DNA of 64,000 bases from Mesorhizobium sp. WSM3626. GTDB lineage: Bacteria; Pseudomonadota; Alphaproteobacteria; Rhizobiales; Rhizobiaceae. Where the stretch lies: positions 62,001 through 126,000 of the forward strand of contig NZ_AZUY01000013.1 of assembly GCF_000513935.1 (NCBI RefSeq), written 5' to 3'. The position numbers were made by a program, and so were the translations under genes. The notes under the pieces were generated by a model. It saw only the letters and a program-made list of their open reading frames with translations. It was not told where the DNA came from and made no database searches. Below are positions 34,374 through 43,347 of the stretch, one piece after another. Position 1 is the first letter of the stretch, and every line of letters begins with the position of its first letter.

Positions 34374-34706
34374 TCATTCGAGTTCGCGCTCGAAGTTGTC
34401 GAGCAACGACGTCGCCAGGCTTGGCCCCTCCAGATAGAGGCCGATTTCATCGAGGGGGTTGTCCTCGAGTCCAGACTGGGACCCCCAGTTCAGACTGCTG
34501 ACGACGACATGGTCGGTGTCCCAGGCAAGAAACTTCGCATGCAGCTGCGGTTCGGGCACGCCTGTGAGGTCGACTATGCCATGGAGCCGTTCCCGCAATT
34601 GCGTACGCTCAAGCCAGCCCGGCTCGTAGCGAAAGGACAAATCGCCATCCCTGGCAACGTCGAGGACGCCAACAGGAAGACCGTAAAGGCGGATGGATGC
34701 GGGCAT
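34374..34706 (-). pseudogene. HipA N-terminal fragment fused to a PLD-nuclease tail
   Basis: 110 residues. The first 35 ('IRLYGLPVGVLDVARDGDLSFRYEPGWL' in pieces) look like the N-subdomain-1 start of HipA kinase toxins, and the ATG overlaps the hipB stop (TGATG) as in hipBA operons. From about residue 38 the sequence becomes a phospholipase D-like HKD region: 'QLHAKFLAWDTDHVVVSSLNWGS' and 'DEIGLYLEGPSLATSLLDNFE'. The kinase core is gone, so it cannot be an active HipA. The frame across the joint is open, so a small chimeric protein may still be made. Confidence 0.6.
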
Positions 34707-34966
34707 CAGAATTCGGATCCTGCGTCTGCCGGGTCACTCGTCGAGATTGTCGCCGGCGAGAACGCGATCGTCACGCCCAGCAACACCAGCACCTTGAGCA
34801 CGATCGACATCGGCGGATCGACGCGGCCACGCTCGAAATCGCTGACCCATTTCTGCGAGGTCGCCGTAAGGTCAGCGAGCTGGCCTTGGGTCAGGCCGCG
34901 ACGCTTGCGCTCCTCCCGCAGAAAACGGCGAACGTTGTCGACACTCCGAATGTGCATGTTTGACAT
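34706..34966 (-). CDS. hipB: HipB-type Xre antitoxin/regulator
   Basis: 86 residues from ATG 34966 (a second ATG at 34957 gives MHIRSVDN). The helix-turn-helix is 'RGLTQGQLADLTATSQKWVSDFERGRV', followed by 'LKVLVLLGVTI', matching HipB. In a normal hipBA pair it would bind HipA and its own operators. Here hipA is truncated, leaving HipB as an orphan DNA-binding protein. It faces the DUF2971 gene, and three operator-like sites lie between them. Confidence 0.82.
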   Translation of the reverse strand: MSNMHIRSVDNVRRFLREERKRRGLTQGQLADLTATSQKWVSDFERGRVDPPMSIVLKVLVLLGVTIAFSPATISTSDPADAGSEF

Positions 34967-34969
34967 CCA

Positions 34970-35063
34970 ATGACCGCTCAGTGATAAAGCGGTTTGCATC
35001 CAACAAATATCACCGACTGGTGAAATTTCAAGGCAAGATGCCGAATAATAACCGTTCGGTGGT
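34970..35063. promoter_or_regulatory. Three operator-like repeats spaced exactly 39 bp, hipB/DUF2971 divergent region
   Basis: Sites of the form ACCG-N4-GTGRW start at 34973, 35012 and 35051, so neighbours are 39 bases apart both times. Read in the matching orientation they share TAYCACYGANYGGTNA: TATCACTGAGCGGTCA (minus strand), TATCACCGACTGGTGA (plus strand), TACCACCGAACGGTTA (minus strand). The first lies at the hipB start, the third about 22 bases upstream of a TATAAA (35085) that would serve DUF2971. They are candidates for cooperative HipB binding. Confidence 0.6.
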
Positions 35064-35108
35064 ATCTCTCCGCACCAACCGAGCTATAAACGTCGCTGTG
35101 GGGTAGTC

Positions 35109-35837
35109 ATGCGCGAGGTTGGCGACATTGCTGTCGAGGGCAACGAGACGCTCTGGAAGTATTTCCGTCTCGAGCGCTTTCTTTCAACGCTCGCCGAGAG
35201 CCGGCTCTATTTCGCATCGGCCAACCAGTTCATCGATCCGTTCGAAGGCGCCGTCGCCGTCCAGCTGAACGTGCCGCCGCCTGATCCGCGCTACGCCGAA
35301 ATGGGGAGCGTGGAGCACGCCTTCTTCCAACTGAAGCGGTTGACCAAGATAAGCTGCTGGCACCGCGCCGCTTACGAGAGCGATGCGATGTGGAAGCTCT
35401 ACGCCGGAGAGCACAAGGGTATCGCCATCTGCACGACGCCCGATCGCATGCGCGCGGCCTTCAAGCCCTTCCGTCTCAAACCGGAATATGGCGTCGAAGA
35501 TCTGTGGGGTGGTCCGGTCCAATATGTCGACCTGACCCAGATTCGGATGCGCGGCGTCGCCATGCTCGACCGGTTCTTTTTCAAGCACAGGGCCTTTGAA
35601 TGGGAGCGGGAGTATCGGCTCGCAATCTCCGTTCGCATGGCCGAGGAATTTGGCGTCCGGGTTCCCGAACACGGCATCCTTGTCGACGTCGATCTTCCCG
35701 TTCTGATCGACCGCATCGTGCTTGGCTCGACCACCACCGAAACCGAGCGTGCCACCGTCGCTCAACATGTGGCAGCCGCCGGGCTCAGTGATCGCCTTGA
35801 GCTTTCCACCCTTCTGGGCAAACCCCGCTATGTCTGA
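35109..35837 (+). CDS. DUF2971 family protein
   Basis: 242 residues. 'LWKYFRLERFLSTLAESRLYFASANQFIDPFEG' and 'ISCWHRAAYESDAMWKLYAGEHKGIAICT' are the two conserved parts of DUF2971, a family of unknown activity common in defence islands and on mobile elements. ATG 35109 follows GGGG. It is divergent from hipB and followed 42 bases later by the CHAT-like gene in the same direction, so the two likely share a transcript under the operator array. Confidence 0.82.
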   Translation: MREVGDIAVEGNETLWKYFRLERFLSTLAESRLYFASANQFIDPFEGAVAVQLNVPPPDPRYAEMGSVEHAFFQLKRLTKISCWHRAAYESDAMWKLYAGEHKGIAICTTPDRMRAAFKPFRLKPEYGVEDLWGGPVQYVDLTQIRMRGVAMLDRFFFKHRAFEWEREYRLAISVRMAEEFGVRVPEHGILVDVDLPVLIDRIVLGSTTTETERATVAQHVAAAGLSDRLELSTLLGKPRYV

Positions 35838-35879
35838 AACCCAGCGAACGGGAATCGGGGCGAGGCGAGACCCACCAGA

Positions 35880-36755
35880 ATGATATCCTATTCAGACACC
35901 GCTCTAACGATCTCGGAAACGTTGCAGACCAACGCGATCGTGTGGATCCACTCGCTGCCGGAACAGGAGATGGGGCCAAGCCGGCGCATCCTCGAAGACC
36001 TTGAGGGCCTCGCCATTGCCGGCGGTTTCCCCGTCATCGCGTATGCTGTTCGAGACCGCGCCGAACTGAGCGATCTGTTCAGGCAGCTGACGACGGAGGC
36101 CGAGCAGGGGCTGAGGCCCGTGCTCCACGTCGATGCTCACGGAACGGCTGCCGACGGCCTCCTGCTTGCACCGAGCGGCGATTGTGTCGGCTGGAGCGAG
36201 ATCATCGAGGATCTGCGGGCCCTCAATGTTGCAACAGCCAACAATCTCACCTGCATCTTCGCGCTGTGCTTCGGCCTGCATCTCTACAAGCAGGTGAGCC
36301 TGAAGCGACCCGTGCCGGCCTATCTCTTCAGCGCGCCGGCTGAGGAAATCAGCGTCGGCTTCCTCGAGGCGCAAACCCTGGCCTTCTATCGGGAGATGAA
36401 CCGCACCTCGAATGTGACGGCCGCATTCGCGGCGACTCTCGGCGGGGTCATGCAGTCGTTCCATTGCCAGGGTTTGTTCCTGCAATCGCTGTTGCAATAC
36501 ATCCGAACCTACTGCATCGGGCGCCTGCGGCAGGATCGGCTGGAGCGCATGGTCACGGCCGTTCTGCAACGTGACGGCATCGCAAACCCTTCCAGCGCAC
36601 AACTGAAACGGGCTCGGCGCGAGACACGCGAAGCTCTCAAACCAGGTCAGAAGCTGATCGATGTGTTCGCGCCGTCGTTCCTGATCGGCCGCGCCCCGGC
36701 CTTCAGCTACGCCGATCTCGACCGGATATTGAAGCGCTCTGTCCGCGCCCGGTAA
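35880..36755 (+). CDS. CHAT/caspase-like protease
   Basis: 291 residues. 'VLHVDAHGTAADGLLLAPSGDCVGWSEI' followed by 'LTCIFALCFGLHLYK' matches the CHAT pattern: His87 in 'DAHG', then a beta-hairpin and 'W.E...LR', then Cys130 in 'ALCFG'. CHAT proteases act in antiphage systems (Craspase, gasdermin activation) and in programmed death. No transmembrane helix or signal peptide is seen. The C-terminal third is Arg-rich helical. The family call rests on motif spacing only; the remainder is unfamiliar. It converges on the DUF4238 gene, stop codons two bases apart. Confidence 0.65.
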   Translation: MISYSDTALTISETLQTNAIVWIHSLPEQEMGPSRRILEDLEGLAIAGGFPVIAYAVRDRAELSDLFRQLTTEAEQGLRPVLHVDAHGTAADGLLLAPSGDCVGWSEIIEDLRALNVATANNLTCIFALCFGLHLYKQVSLKRPVPAYLFSAPAEEISVGFLEAQTLAFYREMNRTSNVTAAFAATLGGVMQSFHCQGLFLQSLLQYIRTYCIGRLRQDRLERMVTAVLQRDGIANPSSAQLKRARRETREALKPGQKLIDVFAPSFLIGRAPAFSYADLDRILKRSVRAR

Positions 36756-36757
36756 TC

Positions 36758-38032
36758 TCAGCCGCGCCTGGCATCGAGCTGAGCGCTGAGCGATCTCAGG
36801 CTCGGATCGCGATGGACGACCCGAAACCAGCCGGACGATGGTTCGCCAAAGCGCTCGACCATCACTTGGCCCATCCCACGCCTCACCTGCCGATCGACAT
36901 AGAGTTCGACTCGCAACATTCCCTTGTCGGCAGCGACTTGGGCAAGCAGATCGACCTGCCTGGTTCGTGCCGTCAGGCCTTCACCCGCCTCGTCGATCTC
37001 TTCAATCGCCAGCACGCAGTGATCGAGGGGACCGAAGACGATGAGGTGGGTCCCCGCGGGCATGCCCGATCGCGGCGGGGGCGCATGCCCCATCTTTCCC
37101 AGTCCGGTATGCGCCTCGACGCTCCGCAGATCCTCGTCCTGCTGCAGAATCTCGCGTGCGAAGTCGAACGCGTCGGTATCGGCATAAAGGTGGCCGGCGC
37201 TTTGCGAGACCTGGAGACCATTGAGGTAGCGTACCTTGTCGCCATCGATGGCGATCGCCTCACCGGACCGCAGACCATCCCGATAGCGGATCATTCTTGC
37301 CTTGCGTTCAGGCTCAAGGTCCGCGCTCGCCGCCAGTTCGTAACGCTGGGCAATCGTCGGGCAATGCAACGCAAGCGTCAGGCCAGGTGAAACCGGCAGC
37401 ATCACCATGACGCCCGGCGAAGTGAGCCCGACATCTCCGTAGGGGAAGGCGTTGATGCGGCTGACCGGATGGTCCGAGATGATGAAGCGATGCTCGCCGT
37501 CGCTCGCATAGAGGGCGGGATGAAGATGAAGCAGCGCGACGGTGTGACCTTCCCGTTCAAGGAACGCCTTGACGGCACCGAGCCTCACTGCCGCGTCAGA
37601 GGGCATGGCCATGTGCGGATCGGAATCCGGGTCATAGCCGACCTGGCGCGTCATCTCCCGCAATTGGCCCGCCAGATGCTTTGGTCCCGTTCGGCTAAAA
37701 TGAGTCCGTAGCATCTGGGTCGCGAAGAAATCGGCCAGTGCAATACGATCGTCCGCCGTCATCCACGTCAGCGAGCGTCGCGAGAGGATTTCGGCGACGA
37801 GGCGGGCGGAGCGGGCATCGACCTCCTGAAAGAGGTCTTCGAAGTTCCATCTCGTGTCCCCCAGGATCACCGTATTGAAGTCGTTCTCGGAGCCAGCGTT
37901 GGCAATCGACGTCAGAAAGGACCGGTCGGACCGCTTGGCGAAAACGTAGATGGAGCGCCGTTCTGGGTCGGCGGCAAAGTGCCGAAGTTGGGCCTGAGGA
38001 ACGAAGTGATGCTTTTTCGATGGTCGACTCAT
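36758..38032 (-). CDS. DUF4238 family protein
   Basis: 424 residues opening with 'KKHHFVPQAQLRHFA', the hallmark of DUF4238, and 'IYVFAKRSDRSF' soon after; 'EHRFIISDHPVSRIN' is the second conserved block. DUF4238 proteins are uncharacterised and often found with phage-defence or toxin genes. The gene is convergent with the CHAT-like gene. Full length for the family. Confidence 0.82.
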   Translation of the reverse strand: MSRPSKKHHFVPQAQLRHFAADPERRSIYVFAKRSDRSFLTSIANAGSENDFNTVILGDTRWNFEDLFQEVDARSARLVAEILSRRSLTWMTADDRIALADFFATQMLRTHFSRTGPKHLAGQLREMTRQVGYDPDSDPHMAMPSDAAVRLGAVKAFLEREGHTVALLHLHPALYASDGEHRFIISDHPVSRINAFPYGDVGLTSPGVMVMLPVSPGLTLALHCPTIAQRYELAASADLEPERKARMIRYRDGLRSGEAIAIDGDKVRYLNGLQVSQSAGHLYADTDAFDFAREILQQDEDLRSVEAHTGLGKMGHAPPPRSGMPAGTHLIVFGPLDHCVLAIEEIDEAGEGLTARTRQVDLLAQVAADKGMLRVELYVDRQVRRGMGQVMVERFGEPSSGWFRVVHRDPSLRSLSAQLDARRG

Positions 38033-38382
38033 CGTTTCCTGCCGTGATGCGGCCCCTCAGCACAGTTGATGGTGCGGAAGCAGTCCGAAGCGCATCATAG
38101 CAGCAAACTTCGTTTGCATCCGATGACCGGCAATGGCTCGGCGCGTCGCGATTGACGGGCAGCCACATTCCCATCGAATAGAACAGATAAGGAACATACC
38201 AGCCCGAAATCCATGGGAAGACCCATGGGTCAGCCGGCCGCCAGCCCTGCCATCGAGCGAATCGCACGCTCGAAGCGGGCCGGCGCGCCATCGCGCGGTG
38301 CTTCCGTTCGGCGTTCCCGGTATCGACTTGCCGGTCCCCGGCATCGGCCGTGCTCGCTGGCAGCGCGAACTCATCCGGGTGA
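38033..38382. other. Gene-free stretch with a 7-bp inverted repeat
   Basis: No supported gene. CCATGGG-AAGA-CCCATGG (38211-38228) can form a short hairpin. A minus-strand stretch near 38160-38260 reads 'DPWVFPWISGWYVPYLFYSMGMWLPVN', which looks protein-like but has no start or family match. The DUF4238 promoter should lie near 38040-38110. Confidence 0.35.
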
Positions 38383-38403
38383 GAGCGGGAGAAAGCGCCG
38401 ATT

Positions 38404-38589
38404 TTGAAGTGGAACCAGGAGGTCCAATTCGCCTTGCTTGCGTTCGGCTACTACAGCGGCGAGATAGACGGCGAAATGAATCCCGACCTGAGGTCCGGAC
38501 TGCAGAATATGCAGGCGGACTACTCTCTGAAGGTAACCGGGACGATCACGCCCGAGATGCTAACTGCACTCAGGATCGAAGCACGCTAA
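38404..38589 (+). CDS. Small peptidoglycan-binding-domain protein, probably a fragment
   Basis: 61 residues from TTG 38404: 'VQFALLAFGYYSGEIDGEMNPDLRSGLQNMQADYSLKVTGTITPEMLTAL' is nearly a whole PG_binding_1 domain. The weak start, lack of signal peptide, and a stop just upstream in frame (38380) suggest the N-terminus of a longer protein was lost. A similar domain occurs in HxsA-type proteins, but no His-Xaa-Ser repeats or partner genes are present. It converges with the broken PIN gene, overlapping by four bases. Confidence 0.5.
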   Translation: MKWNQEVQFALLAFGYYSGEIDGEMNPDLRSGLQNMQADYSLKVTGTITPEMLTALRIEAR

Positions 38590-40219
38590 TTGCAGATCTC
38601 GACCATGGCGCTCGCCACATCCGATACGCTAAACGAATCCAAAGTCCGACTGACAATCAGCCTTGCTTGTTCGGGCTTTGCCAAGTTCTCGGCATGCACC
38701 GTGCATTCGACAATGCCGCGGGCTTCTCCTGTCTTTGTGAACAACACCTCAAATTCGAAAACCTGTTCGCCGGCCTAGTGACGCCAAAGGTCGCACGTCA
38801 AGGCACCCTTCTTCACGATGCCGGTCGTCGGCCAGTCCTCATAGTAGAAGGATTCCGGGTCATGCGGATCTGGAATGTAGGTCCCTAAGGGCCGATACGA
38901 AACTGTCTCGGATGACGCCTGACCGGAAAACGCGTCGGGACTGAAGGTGCGAAACACATCATGCTGCAGCAGACGGGCTGCTGCACTCACCGCGGAAGTA
39001 TCCAAGCGCCCAAGCATTTTGGACATCTCTGCGATGTGCCGGGGGTTGTCGCCTAGTGCTCCAGAAGCCATCAGTTTCGAGATGTCGAGTCCCTGCGTCA
39101 CCTTCGGTTTCGGTTCGGCAGGTGGCGATATACGCGTAACCTGCTTTTGAAATGACGGAGGTTTGGGTGGTGGCGGAAACTGTGTGGTGGGGGGTGTCGG
39201 CGGCAATCGCAAAGGCGCACCAGTCGCGGAATCCTCGTCGTCGTCTGTCCGGATACGCCGGAGTGCCAGCGAACCTTTCGCCTCGAACTCGAGGCGAACC
39301 TGCGATGCAGGGCGGGTGCCGTTGTTCGATATCGGCCAGCGCACCATAACGGGCGGCTCGATCTCGTCGCGGCCGTGATGGAGCTGCGACAGGATCGCGT
39401 GGCATCGTTCAATCCATTGCGGGTAAAGCACGTCGCGGTATTTGCTGATATCGTCTTCGGCAGGGGAAGAGTACTCGATCTTCGTCACCTCGCCCGAAGC
39501 ATCGGTCGTGCTCGACGGAGAGGGCGGCGTGAAGTCTGTTACGAGCGCATGCTTAAGTTTGAGTGCCGCGAGAACTCCCCCAATTTCCATTTGCGTGAGC
39601 GGGGTCGCGACCTTTCTAGTCGCGGCTATCGTGTTCGAACCGTCCGCGCTTTCGCAGGTGCCGATCGAAATCCGCGGCTCCTGCGCCCGATAGGCTTCTA
39701 TTTCCCTTTTGAGCTCTTTGATCCTTTTGGCATCGTCCGTTGCCAGCGGAGGGCGTCGCCAGCTTTCGTCGATCATAAGGTATGGGATAGCTAGGCCATC
39801 AGCGGTGATGGCTGGTCCGGCATCTTCGGTGAACAATAATACGCGGTGTTCTGGGGACCGCGCGTTCAGCGTGGACACGATGCCGATGAGTCTCTCGTCG
39901 GTTTTCGTGTAATCCAGATGTTCCTCCAGCGCGGGATCCGGTTTCACGCTGGCATGCGGCGCAACACGACCTTTGGCGCGGATGTCCGGATTTCGGATTC
40001 CAGCACCGAAAACTTCAGCATTTGGCGGACGCGCCGAAATATTTCGAGCGCGCGATCGCGCGTGCGGCTATTGGCATTCTTGTGCTTGTCGATCTCATCC
40101 AGGACGGGCTTCGCCAAGAGGATGACAATCGGATCGTAGCCGAGCTCTTGCCACGGCAGCTGGTCGAGTGGCTTGCACTCGAAGAAAAGGTTGGTGTCCG
40201 CAACCAGATGGATTTCCAT
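38586..40219 (-). pseudogene. PIN-domain protein gene broken by a frameshift and a nonsense codon
   Basis: The gene starts at 40219 (MEIHLVADTNLFFECKPLDQ, ribosome site GAGGGCGG) and its first frame ends at 39944 ('RRMPA', stop). A second frame starting at GTG 39947 continues the same PIN domain ('KPDPALEEHLDYTKTDERLIGIVSTLN', 'HRVLLFTEDAGPAITADGLAIPYLMID') to a TAG at 38775. In the same frame after that TAG another 62 codons of good protein follow ('AGEQVFEFEVLFTKTGEARG') to a TAG at 38586. The acidic PIN residues are split between the first two pieces. A single lost base near 39945 and a Gln-to-stop change would explain everything. The GTGA overlap could still allow two-piece translation. 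Confidence 0.7.
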
Positions 40220-40758
40220 TCCGCCCTCTCGTCTGCCGGCTCGGATATTTGCTCTCCTCCAGGCAAATTCTAGCACTTTTGCCAATGGCCAACCAAAGCT
40301 TGGTTATGTTGCCGTGCGAAGAGCGGACGCCTCCTTCGCTTCCGTCACTCACGCCTGGCGCATGGGTTGCGTGACAATTTGAAAGTTTGACCGGCTGCTA
40401 TCCTCGCCGTTCCAGCTAATCATGACGCCGAACTGAGCCAGAGCTGTTGACGCCGAAACCACATAAGCCGCCACTGGATGTTCGCTTTTTGTGCTTCGAA
40501 AGTCGCATAAATGGCAGACTGGATCTGGGCGGGCTATAAACCTGAGAGCATGGAGTCGGGGTGGCGGTCCGTTTCACGAACCCATTTCGGGAATAGCTAT
40601 AGCGGTCAAGTCTGCGGCCTGATCACCGGTGCATGGGGCATCGCCACCTATTCGAAGGTCGGCACCCAACTCGGCTATGCCATGGGATGGACATGCTCTT
40701 CAGCATGCCCCTGATGTTGTCATCCAGGAGATCAGTGCGCGCACGGTTGCGTTGAGGT
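40220..40758. other. Gene-poor stretch, one weak 67-codon ORF
   Basis: About 540 bases. A plus-strand ORF 40511-40714 (start MADWIWAGYKPESMESGWRS, end 'GWTCSSACP') has a plausible composition, but I recognise no family and see no ribosome site. Otherwise nothing stands out. Confidence 0.3.
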
Positions 40759-41808
40759 TCATTGCTCGTTGGAGCGCGGCGGCTGCGACATGCGTACGAT
40801 TTCGGGCCTGACCGTTAACTGCATCTCGCGGAAGGCTCGGCGGAAGGCGAGCGGCGACTGGCCGAATTGCGCCGTGAAGGAACGCGTGAATACAGATGGA
40901 TAGGAGAAGCCGCACGTCACAGCGACATCCTTGATTTCGCGATCCTCGTAGAATAGCAAACTGCGCGCCGATTGCAGTCGGGTGCGAAGATAGAGTTGGT
41001 TTGGCGTCTGGTTGAAGTGACGCAAACAATAGCGCTCCAACGTCCGCACCGAAATGCTGAGTTGTTTGGCCAGCGCCTTGGGCGGAAGCGGGAAGTCCAG
41101 ATTCTCCTCCATCAGCGCAACGATCTTTCGCGACAGAGACGGGCGCGCTTCATCGACCTCGCTGTCGTCGGTCCTCTGCGGATGGCCGCCCTCGCGCGGC
41201 TTGTGGATCAGCGCATTGGCCACCTCGCCGGCCAGGACTGCGCCGCGAAGACGGCCGATTAGGTCGAGCATCATATCGAGGGTCGCGACGCCGCCTGCGC
41301 AGAAGGCAAGCTGCCGGTCGATCGAATAGATCTGATTCTTGGTCTCCGCTTGCGGAAAATGGTCAAGATAGGACGACACGGCTTCCCAATGCACGACGGC
41401 CTCGCGCTCGCCGGAAAGGCCGGCCGCCGCAATCGCGAAGGCGCCGGTGTCCACACCTACGATCATTGAACCGTGGCGGTACGCATTGCGCAGTGCTCCA
41501 CGGACACCTGCCGAAATATTCTGCGTCGGCAAATTGCCCTCCAGGACCACGACGAAGTCGCATCTGGGGAAGGTCGCAAGATCGTGATTTGCCGACACCC
41601 ACATGCCGTTGCTGGCGCGCACTGACACGGCGCCGTCTGAGATCACGATCCATTCGAACAGATCCTGTCCGCTGTTCTGGTTTGCGATGCGCAGCGCCTC
41701 CGTTGCCATGATGTAAGCGTTCATGGGGAATTCCGGCTGGAGGAGGAATGCGAAGCGGGGGCGGCGGCTTGAGGCGGCTGCAATGACAGAGTTCTGGTCG
41801 GAAGCCAT
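40759..41808 (-). CDS. GlxA-type AraC-family regulator
   Basis: 349 residues: an N-terminal DJ-1/PfpI-like domain (about 15-200; 'RFAFLLQPEFPMNAYIMATEALRIAN', 'GVDTGAFAIAAAG') and a C-terminal AraC double helix-turn-helix (about 235-335; 'LAKQLSISVRTLERYCLRHFNQTPNQLYLRTRLQSAR', 'EIKDVAVTCGFSYPSVFTRSFTAQFG'). GlxA/CdhR-type regulators control catabolism of carnitine, arginine, betaines and similar compounds. It is divergent from the ABC operon at 42007 across about 200 bases, so it very likely controls that operon. Confidence 0.88.
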   Translation of the reverse strand: MASDQNSVIAAASSRRPRFAFLLQPEFPMNAYIMATEALRIANQNSGQDLFEWIVISDGAVSVRASNGMWVSANHDLATFPRCDFVVVLEGNLPTQNISAGVRGALRNAYRHGSMIVGVDTGAFAIAAAGLSGEREAVVHWEAVSSYLDHFPQAETKNQIYSIDRQLAFCAGGVATLDMMLDLIGRLRGAVLAGEVANALIHKPREGGHPQRTDDSEVDEARPSLSRKIVALMEENLDFPLPPKALAKQLSISVRTLERYCLRHFNQTPNQLYLRTRLQSARSLLFYEDREIKDVAVTCGFSYPSVFTRSFTAQFGQSPLAFRRAFREMQLTVRPEIVRMSQPPRSNEQ

Positions 41809-42006
41809 GCTGCATTACCAAAAAATTGAGATGCGACGCCACGGGTAAATTATGTGACGCTGCAGATCAACTACCCTGACCGCGATTGGCCAACAGTACG
41901 ACTACGCCAACAATGCGTCCTCGGACGGTCGAGGCGAGGGAACATAGAAAAATAAGCTCTAACAGAGCGTGGCGAGCGCCAAGCGCATGCCGCGTGGGAG
42001 GCTGTC

Positions 42007-43347
42007 ATGGATTTGACTTCATTGAACAAATCGACTTTTGCTCTGAACCGCCGGACACTTCTGAGGTCGGCCGCGGCAGCTGGGGTAGGGCTTGCTGTTC
42101 CCCACATCTGGACAGGTCGGGCCTCGGCCGCCAACCCAATCGAGATCGTGCACTGGAGCTGGCTATCGGCTTCGGACGGCGAGGTGTGGGCCAAGATGAT
42201 CGCCGCCTTCAACGATGCGCACAAGGACAAGAGCGTCCAGATCCGCATGGAGGTGGTCCCTGAGGAGCAATATGTAACCAAGGTGCTCGCGGCAGCGGCC
42301 ACCGGCAAGGCACCAGACTTCGGCTGGGGCACGGCGGGCAAGTCGGCCCAGCTGGCGCGCGACGAGGTCATCATACCGCTTGATGATCTCATCGCCAGTT
42401 CGGGTCTCGACCTCGCCGACTTCAGCGCATCGTCGATCACCGCCTCGCGCTACCCGAAATACGACAACAAGGTCTTCATGATCCCCATGGACCTGATGAG
42501 CCTTCAGCCTGAGATCAATCTCGATCATGTCAAGGAAGCGGGTCTCGACCCCAGTAAGCCGCCGATGGATGGCGATACACTGCTGGAATGGGCGAAGGCC
42601 ATGACCAAGCGCGAAGGCGACAAGGTCACGCGTTCGGGGATCATGATGACCGGTTCCGGCGTTCAGCCCACCGTCACATGGGGCATTGTCGCGGAACAGA
42701 TGGGTTTCCAGCGCGCCAGTGACGATCTGAAGACCGCGTGCGTCAATCCCGAGGCCGGCAAGGCGGCAATGCAATGGGTGCTCGACCTTTTCGACAAGCA
42801 CAAGGTTTCGACCCGCGACGTCACCGACCGCTACAAGGCTTTCGGAACGGGGCAGGGCTCGATCTTCTGGACCGGCCCGTGGACGCTCAACGGTTATGTC
42901 GCGCAGAAACTGCCGTTCAAGACGGTGCTATTTCCCAAGATAGGCGCCAAGCATGTCACCTATTTCGAGATGGGTGGCCTGGAATTCTACAAGCAGGCTG
43001 ACCCGGGTCGCCACGAGGCAACGATGGCGGCCGTCAAATGGCTATCGGACAACAGCTTCCTGTGGACGACGGTCGGGCGCGGCGCCTCTCCGCGCAAATC
43101 GATCCTGGGGCGTCCGGACTACAAGACCGCCGGCAGCCCCTGGGATATTCGCGGCGCCTTCGTGGATGGAATGAGCTTTGCTACCGTCGGCGAGATCCCG
43201 GTGGTGAACGGCCCGAACTTCACGATCTACTCAGGCGGAAATTTCCTCGCCAAGACGCTCGAGGGCGTATGGTCGGGACAGACGACGATCGACGCCGCGA
43301 TGCAGCAGATCCAGGCGCAGTGGCAATCGGACCTGGATGAAGGCTGA
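42007..43347 (+). CDS. ABC transporter substrate-binding protein, family 1 (sugar type)
   Basis: 446 residues. The N-terminus has a Tat-like 'NRRTLLRSAAAAGVGLAVP' signal, so export is probably folded via Tat to the periplasm. 'IEIVHWSWLSASDGEVWAKMIAAFNDAHKD' and 'AAAATGKAPDFGWG' place it in the extracellular solute-binding family 1 (carbohydrate uptake type 1). ATG 42007 follows GGGAGG. Two strong hairpins occur between it and the permease genes. First gene of the importer operon. Confidence 0.9.
   Translation: MDLTSLNKSTFALNRRTLLRSAAAAGVGLAVPHIWTGRASAANPIEIVHWSWLSASDGEVWAKMIAAFNDAHKDKSVQIRMEVVPEEQYVTKVLAAAATGKAPDFGWGTAGKSAQLARDEVIIPLDDLIASSGLDLADFSASSITASRYPKYDNKVFMIPMDLMSLQPEINLDHVKEAGLDPSKPPMDGDTLLEWAKAMTKREGDKVTRSGIMMTGSGVQPTVTWGIVAEQMGFQRASDDLKTACVNPEAGKAAMQWVLDLFDKHKVSTRDVTDRYKAFGTGQGSIFWTGPWTLNGYVAQKLPFKTVLFPKIGAKHVTYFEMGGLEFYKQADPGRHEATMAAVKWLSDNSFLWTTVGRGASPRKSILGRPDYKTAGSPWDIRGAFVDGMSFATVGEIPVVNGPNFTIYSGGNFLAKTLEGVWSGQTTIDAAMQQIQAQWQSDLDEG

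Noticed and set aside
38404..38589. HxsA-type peptide maturation system
   Set aside because: The peptidoglycan-binding-like domain resembles HxsA, but there are no His-Xaa-Ser repeats and no radical SAM partners.
40511..40714. 67-codon ORF as a real gene
   Set aside because: No recognisable family, ribosome site or neighbour coupling; kept only as a note in the gene-poor stretch.
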